Source of the DNA: CAZWRV01 sp964636325 | GTDB lineage: Bacteria > Verrucomicrobiota > Lentisphaeria > Victivallales > GWF2-50-93 | Reading direction: 5' to 3' | DNA: 64,000 bases | Assembly: GCA_964636325.1 (NCBI GenBank) | Contig: CAZWRV010000015.1 | Location: forward strand, 1-64,000 | Shown here: piece after piece, positions 59,746-64,000 of the stretch | Layout: each line of letters opens with the position of its first letter | Numbering within the stretch: position 1 is the stretch's first letter | The notes under the pieces: generated by a model | Database searches by the model: none | The model's input: only the letters and a program-made list of their open reading frames with translations | Told to the model about the DNA's origin: nothing | Position numbers and translations under genes: made by a program

Positions 59746-60852
59746 ATGTCCATGAAGGAAATCCGGATCGGCATGATAGGGGTCGGGCAGATCGCGAAGT
59801 CCCATCTTGAGCAGTATTCTAAAATCCCGGGGGCAAGAGTTGTCGCGGCAGCCGACATCAACGCGGCCGAACTCAAGGCGGTGGCAGAAAAATACCGCAT
59901 CGAAGGCACATACGGGAGCTTCCGCGAGCTGCTCAAACGCGACGATATCGAAGCCGTGGATGTATGCCTGCACAACAACCTCCACTCGCCCGTCACAGTC
60001 GCCGCTCTCGAAGCCGGCAAGCATGTCTACTGCGAGAAGCCCATGGCCGGCTCATACCGTGACGCGAAGGCGATGCTGGACGCCGCACGGAAGTGCCGGC
60101 GCAGACTGAGCATACAGCTCAGCACCCTTTTCGCGAAGGAGACCAAGGCTGCCAAGCGGCTGATAGACGACGGCCGGCTCGGCCGGATCTACCATGCCCG
60201 CGCCACCGGCTACCGCAGGCGCGGCAGGCCTTTCGTGGACGGATACGGAACGGCGAGCTTCGTCCAGAAGAAGGTGGCCAGCGGCGGCGCCCTCTACGAC
60301 ATGGGAGTATATCACATTGCCCAGATGCTCTACCTGCTAGGGCTGCCGGAAGTGAAAAGGATCAGCGGCAAGGTCTACCAGGAGACCGGCATGGACGAAA
60401 GGCGTCGCAAGAGCAGCGGATACGACGTCGAGGAGCTCGGGCTCGGCTTCGTTAAGTTCTCCGGCGGAACCACCATGGACATCATCGAATCCTGGGCCAT
60501 CCACCTCAACCAGTTCGAAGGCAGCTCGATCGTAGGTTCCGCGGGAGGAATACGCCTCCAGCCGTTCAGCTTCCACACCACGGTGTCCGACATCGAGATG
60601 GACGGCACGTTCGATATCGGCACGAGCGACTGGCGCCGGCACCAGCTGGACGAGAACGAATCTGCATACGATTCTCCGCAGCACCACTGGATCGCCGCCC
60701 TGCAGGGGCGCGTCCCTCTCCTGCCGACGGCGCAGATCGCCCTTCAGACCATGCTCATAAGCGAGGGAATCTACCTTTCGGACAGGCTCGGTCGAGAAGT
60801 CACCGCCGACGAAGTCGAAAAAGCCTCGAAGTCAAGCGCGCTGAAAGTGTGA
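59746..60852 (+). CDS. Gfo/Idh/MocA family oxidoreductase
   Basis: The 368-residue NAD(P)-dependent sugar or inositol dehydrogenase-like protein has the Rossmann motif GMIGVGQIAKSHLEQY, the strand VCLHNNLHSP and the signature EKPMAGSY with the conserved Lys (about 95). The C-terminal domain has GGALYDMGVYHIAQMLYLLG, typical of the family's catalytic Asp/His region. AAGGAGG lies upstream of the ATG. It pairs with the isomerase before it. Its stop is only 2 bp from the stop of the convergent P-type ATPase. Confidence 0.92.
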   Translation: MSMKEIRIGMIGVGQIAKSHLEQYSKIPGARVVAAADINAAELKAVAEKYRIEGTYGSFRELLKRDDIEAVDVCLHNNLHSPVTVAALEAGKHVYCEKPMAGSYRDAKAMLDAARKCRRRLSIQLSTLFAKETKAAKRLIDDGRLGRIYHARATGYRRRGRPFVDGYGTASFVQKKVASGGALYDMGVYHIAQMLYLLGLPEVKRISGKVYQETGMDERRRKSSGYDVEELGLGFVKFSGGTTMDIIESWAIHLNQFEGSSIVGSAGGIRLQPFSFHTTVSDIEMDGTFDIGTSDWRRHQLDENESAYDSPQHHWIAALQGRVPLLPTAQIALQTMLISEGIYLSDRLGREVTADEVEKASKSSALKV

Positions 60853-60854
60853 TC

Positions 60855-62825
60855 CTAGCTGTTGTAGGTCAGCTCCTCGCCGGTCCTGACGAGCCTTGCG
60901 CTGTTGAAGATGATGAAGAGCGTGCTCACGGTGTGGAGCATGGCGGCGACGACGGGGTTGAGTATTCCGAAGACGGAGAGGCTAATTCCTCCGACGATGA
61001 AGATGAACCCCATGAAAATGTTCTGATTGATTATGTTGCTCGCCTGCCTGGCAAGGTGGAAGAGCATGGGGATGCGGCGCAGGTCGTTGGTCATGAGCGC
61101 GATGGACGCGCTGTGGATGGCGATGTCGCTGCCGATCGCGCCCATGGCGATGCCTAGGTCTCCCGCGGCGAGGGCAGGGGCGTCGTTGATGCCGTCGCCG
61201 ACGACCGCGACGTGGAATGACTTCTTGGCCTCCTTCACGTATGCGACCTTGTCGTCGGGCAGGCATTCGGAGCGGTATTCGCCGATCGAGAGCGACTTCG
61301 CGACGATTTCCGCGACGGGGCCGCGGTCGCCGGTGACCATCATGCACTTCTTGACGCCGGATGCGGCGAGCGTCTTGACCGCCTCGGCGGCCTCCTTCCT
61401 TATGGTGTCGCGGAAGCCTATCCATCCGACGGCCTTTCCGGCGCGGGCGACGTAGACCTTGCTCATGCTGTAGTCTTCCTCGTGGGGGGCGGCGCCCTCT
61501 TCGATGCCCGAGAGGGAGATGCCCTTGGCCTCGATCCAATCCCTGCGTCCGACGAGGCATTTCTCGCCCTTGAGGACAGCCTCCACGCCCTTCCCGTGGG
61601 TTTCAGCGAATGCGTCGACCTCGGCCACAGCGAGGCCGGCCTCCTCGGCGAGGGCCTGGAGCGCCTTGGCGGTGGGATGGTTGCTGTGCCTTTCGACGGT
61701 GGCGGCGACCTTGAGCAGTTCGGCCGGCTGGACACCGTGGACAGGGGAGAGCCTGGCGACCGAGAGATTGCCTTCCGTGAGCGTGCCGGTCTTGTCGAAC
61801 ACCACCGCCCTTATCTTCGCCGCCAGCTCGAGGTATGAGACGTTCTTGATTAGGATCCCGAGGCGAGCCGCCGCGGCGAGCGACGCTATCACCGCGGAGG
61901 GCGACGCCAGCACCAAGGCGCAGGGGCATGAGATCACCAGCACGGAGATGACGCTGTTCATGTTGCCGCCGGAGAACCACCAGGTCAGACCGGCTATCAT
62001 AAGTATGGTGGGGATGTAGAAGCCGGTGTAGCGGTCGATGAGGCGCACTATCGGCGGCCGCGTGCTCTCGGCCGCGAGAATCAGCTCCTGGATCTTGCCT
62101 AGCGTGGTGTCTGAGCCGAGCTTGGTCACCTTCACCTCGACGGCACCGGTGAGGTTCTGGGTTCCGGCGTAGACGTCCATTCCCGTCTCCTTCTCGACGG
62201 GAAACGACTCGCCGGTTATCGAGGACTGGTTGACCGTGCTGTTGCCCCTGATGATCGCGCCGTCCACTGGAAAGTTCTCGCCGGGGCGGACTACGATGAC
62301 GTCTCCGAGCGCAAGCTTGAGGACGTCGGTCTCCACCTCGCCTTCAGGGCCGACCTTGTGGGCGGTGCGGGGGGTCAGCTTGATGAGCTCCTCGATGGAA
62401 CGCTGGGCGCCGCTGGCCGTCTTGGTCTCGATGATCACGGAGATAAGCAGGAAGAAGGAGATTATCCCGGCAGTCCTGAAATCGCCGCCTGCGAGCGCCG
62501 CCAAAACGGCGAGGGCGACAAGCTCGTTCATGTGGACGACCCCCTTGACCAGGTCTTCTACTGCGACCTTGAAGATCGGGGCAGCCAGGATGAGCGCGCC
62601 GATCATCGCGCTGATGTCCGCAGGCAGAAGCTGGTTCGGCTGAAGCCACCTGAGGATGTAGGAGTTGGCGATGAAAAGCGCGCCGATCATCGCGACCGCG
62701 AGCCGACCGCGGCCGATACTCCTGCTGTGGCCGGCGCCATCGCTGTCGTGGTCGCAGACCGACATTATTCCGGCCGGTTCGCATGCCGCGCAGACACTGC
62801 CGCTATGATTTGCGTGCTGAGCCAT
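60855..62825 (-). CDS. P1B-type heavy-metal translocating ATPase
   Basis: The 656-residue P1B ATPase lacks an N-terminal HMA domain and instead has a short His/Cys-rich head (HANHSGSVCAACE ... CDHDSDGAGHS). The pump motifs are intact: TGES at about 204, the membrane CPC at 300-302, phosphorylation Asp344 in DKTGT, the HP motif in HSNHPTAKAL, and GDGINDAP. CPC fits copper/silver or zinc/cadmium/lead export; the His/Cys-rich head slightly favours Zn/Cd/Co-type ions, but this is uncertain. The 57-bp gap on the upstream side contains TTCGGATTTCG repeats. Confidence 0.93.
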   Translation of the reverse strand: MAQHANHSGSVCAACEPAGIMSVCDHDSDGAGHSRSIGRGRLAVAMIGALFIANSYILRWLQPNQLLPADISAMIGALILAAPIFKVAVEDLVKGVVHMNELVALAVLAALAGGDFRTAGIISFFLLISVIIETKTASGAQRSIEELIKLTPRTAHKVGPEGEVETDVLKLALGDVIVVRPGENFPVDGAIIRGNSTVNQSSITGESFPVEKETGMDVYAGTQNLTGAVEVKVTKLGSDTTLGKIQELILAAESTRPPIVRLIDRYTGFYIPTILMIAGLTWWFSGGNMNSVISVLVISCPCALVLASPSAVIASLAAAARLGILIKNVSYLELAAKIRAVVFDKTGTLTEGNLSVARLSPVHGVQPAELLKVAATVERHSNHPTAKALQALAEEAGLAVAEVDAFAETHGKGVEAVLKGEKCLVGRRDWIEAKGISLSGIEEGAAPHEEDYSMSKVYVARAGKAVGWIGFRDTIRKEAAEAVKTLAASGVKKCMMVTGDRGPVAEIVAKSLSIGEYRSECLPDDKVAYVKEAKKSFHVAVVGDGINDAPALAAGDLGIAMGAIGSDIAIHSASIALMTNDLRRIPMLFHLARQASNIINQNIFMGFIFIVGGISLSVFGILNPVVAAMLHTVSTLFIIFNSARLVRTGEELTYNS

Positions 62826-62844
62826 TATAATCCAAGCTGTTACT

Positions 62845-62878
62845 GGTTTCGGATTTCGATATTCGGATTTCGGATTTG
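62845..62878. repeat. Tandem TTCGGATTTCG repeats
   Basis: Two copies of TTCGGATTTCG separated by ATA, with a further partial GGATTTG, lie between the Band-7 gene and the metal ATPase. They are the only feature in this short gap. Confidence 0.6.
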
Positions 62879-62882
62879 CTGC

Positions 62883-64000
62883 CTACTTCTTCTCTTCCTT
62901 CACATACGCGGGCTCGGGGTTGATCATTATCCTGAGCTCCTGCTTCTCCTTCCCCGTGCCCTGGGGAATTATGTATTTGTCCTTCATGTCCTTGAGGAAT
63001 GAAGTGACAGTGTCGGTGTAGAGGGGGATTATCACGGATTCGCGGCTTTCCTTGTATTTCTCGAGGGTCTTCTTGAAGTAGATGCTTTCGGACTCGATCT
63101 CAGAGACGACGCGCTGGCGGTAGACCTCGGCCTCGACCTTGATCCTGGACGCCTCCTTGTCGGCGAGGTTCTTCATGTCGACCTCGTGCTTGCGGGCGTT
63201 GAGCTTCTCTTTCGCGCTCTGCTGCTCGGCGTTGATGACGTCGTGGAAGGCGCCGACGGTGCTGAACGGAGGCGTCTTTGCCTTGAGGACGGCGCTCTTG
63301 ACTGTGACGCCGACATCGTAGGCTTCGAGCGACCTGGAAAGTTCCTCTTCGACCGCGAGCTGGTAGTCGTTGCTATTCTTATAAAGAGGATCTTCGACCT
63401 TCTGAACCGCGGTGACCTTGATCACGGCGTTTTCCAGCAGCGCCCTTATAAGCGTCTTCGGGCCTCGCCGACCCAAATCCTTGCCCTTTTCTCCGATGAT
63501 GATATCGTCGTCGCCCATGGGGTTGGCGGGACACATGAGCGAGGTATAATATTTCAGCGGATCGCTGATCTGGTAGACAAGCTCCCACTCGGTGTGGATG
63601 ATGTTGGCGTCGCCGGTGAGGAGGGATCCGTCCCTTCCGGGCATCAGCGGCTGGGCGTAGGTCTCTATCGACTCGGGGCTCGCAGCCTGCTTGTTCGGGT
63701 TGGGCCAGAACGCCTTGAGCACGATTGTCTGCGCACTGGCGGGCACCCTGACAATTCTGTTGATCGGGTACGGGAAGTTCCAGTGCCAGCCGTCCTTGTG
63801 CACATCCACGATCTTCCCGAAGCGGAGGACGATGACGGCCTCCTGGGGATTCACCGTGTAGTACCCCCAGAAGGTGAAATACCAGAGTACCGTGCCCGTT
63901 ATAAATATCGCGAGCACGACGAACGCGTAGTGGAAGCCCAGCATCAACGCCCTGAAGCCCGCCTTCAGCCCCCCGCGCCCGATGTCGTCGTTTTCCTCGA
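62883..64000 (-). CDS. Band-7/SPFH protein, HflK-like (5' end beyond window)
   Basis: The protein has one membrane helix (FVVLAIFITGTVLWYFTFWGYY) followed by an SPFH domain beginning VNPQEAVIVLRFGKIV, as in HflK, then a helical coiled-coil-like tail (AEQQSAKEKLNARKHEVDMKNLADKEASRI). HflK with HflC modulates FtsH-type proteolysis at the membrane. A TTG/ATG pair at 63942-63947 could act as a start, but the same frame stays open to the window edge with plausible sequence (DDIGRGGLKAGFRAL), so the true start probably lies outside the window. Confidence 0.85.
   Translation of the reverse strand, partial: EENDDIGRGGLKAGFRALMLGFHYAFVVLAIFITGTVLWYFTFWGYYTVNPQEAVIVLRFGKIVDVHKDGWHWNFPYPINRIVRVPASAQTIVLKAFWPNPNKQAASPESIETYAQPLMPGRDGSLLTGDANIIHTEWELVYQISDPLKYYTSLMCPANPMGDDDIIIGEKGKDLGRRGPKTLIRALLENAVIKVTAVQKVEDPLYKNSNDYQLAVEEELSRSLEAYDVGVTVKSAVLKAKTPPFSTVGAFHDVINAEQQSAKEKLNARKHEVDMKNLADKEASRIKVEAEVYRQRVVSEIESESIYFKKTLEKYKESRESVIIPLYTDTVTSFLKDMKDKYIIPQGTGKEKQELRIMINPEPAYVKEEKK

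Noticed and set aside
60853..60854. Terminator search between the convergent oxidoreductase and metal ATPase genes
   Set aside because: Only 2 bp separate the two stop codons and no hairpin with a T-run is seen; overlapping transcripts are likely.

Overview
The window looks like a chromosomal segment of a Lentisphaerota (Victivallales-like) bacterium or a close PVC-group relative. This is inferred from gene style, not from a marker gene. The signs are several prepilin-type proteins of the FTLIELLVVIAIIGIL class with C-terminal DGHV motifs, very large secreted glycoside-hydrolase-like proteins with LamG modules, two heparinase II/III-like lyases, a GntR-headed LacI-type regulator, a rhomboid protease with the DILDKI-type tail, and fairly high G+C with many small perfect hairpins between genes.

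Layout. 1-290 is an array of six perfect hairpins. 287-4192 holds a radical SAM gene and a small pseudopilin locus (two pseudopilin-like proteins, one fused to a LamG domain, plus a membrane zinc-ribbon protein); both pseudopilin genes have sigma-54 (-24/-12) promoter matches. 4224-7727 is a minus-strand run queA-glgA-rhomboid. 7971-18414 (plus) carries a YhcH/NanQ-like protein, a SPASM radical SAM enzyme, a TPR membrane protein, an anchored ABC solute-binding protein, one polypeptide that fuses both sugar-ABC permeases, and a 1408-residue LamG/DUF6067-type (GH123-like) protein. A tRNA-Leu(UAG) follows. 18921-22267 (minus) is a Zur/Fur-znuC-znuB-miaB operon with a palindromic Fur-family operator candidate upstream; birA is divergent from it.

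23525-51307 is the main feature: a divergent glycan-degradation locus built around a GntR/LacI-type regulator (36079-37164) with two good sigma-70 promoters and a TTGAC/GTCAA operator. Leftward: regulator, heparinase-like lyase, prepilin, two giant GH-like proteins and an SGNH esterase. Rightward: a second heparinase-like lyase, sugar isomerase, giant GH-like protein, a 273-bp MITE-like element, two TIM-barrel or GH63-type hydrolases, a further secreted TIM-barrel protein, and a second prepilin. The likely substrate is a uronic-acid-containing, possibly esterified polysaccharide (inference). Each arm carries one prepilin paralogue, and in both a perfect 14-bp inverted repeat is embedded in the codons just before the prepilin cleavage site.

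51646-64000 is mostly housekeeping: malic enzyme, a zinc-ribbon protein kinase, an ABC-2 export operon with a TPR protein, a sugar isomerase and Gfo/Idh/MocA oxidoreductase pair, a P1B metal ATPase, and a Band-7/HflK-like protein running off the right edge.

A second theme is mobile or repetitive palindromic DNA: a 71-bp repeat that ends exactly in the ATG of two unrelated genes, related hairpin clusters at 48568-48680 and 54155-54322, hairpins sharing a CTAC(G/C)CCCT loop, a MITE-like element with a solo terminal repeat elsewhere, and a 98-bp palindromic element at 51432-51529.
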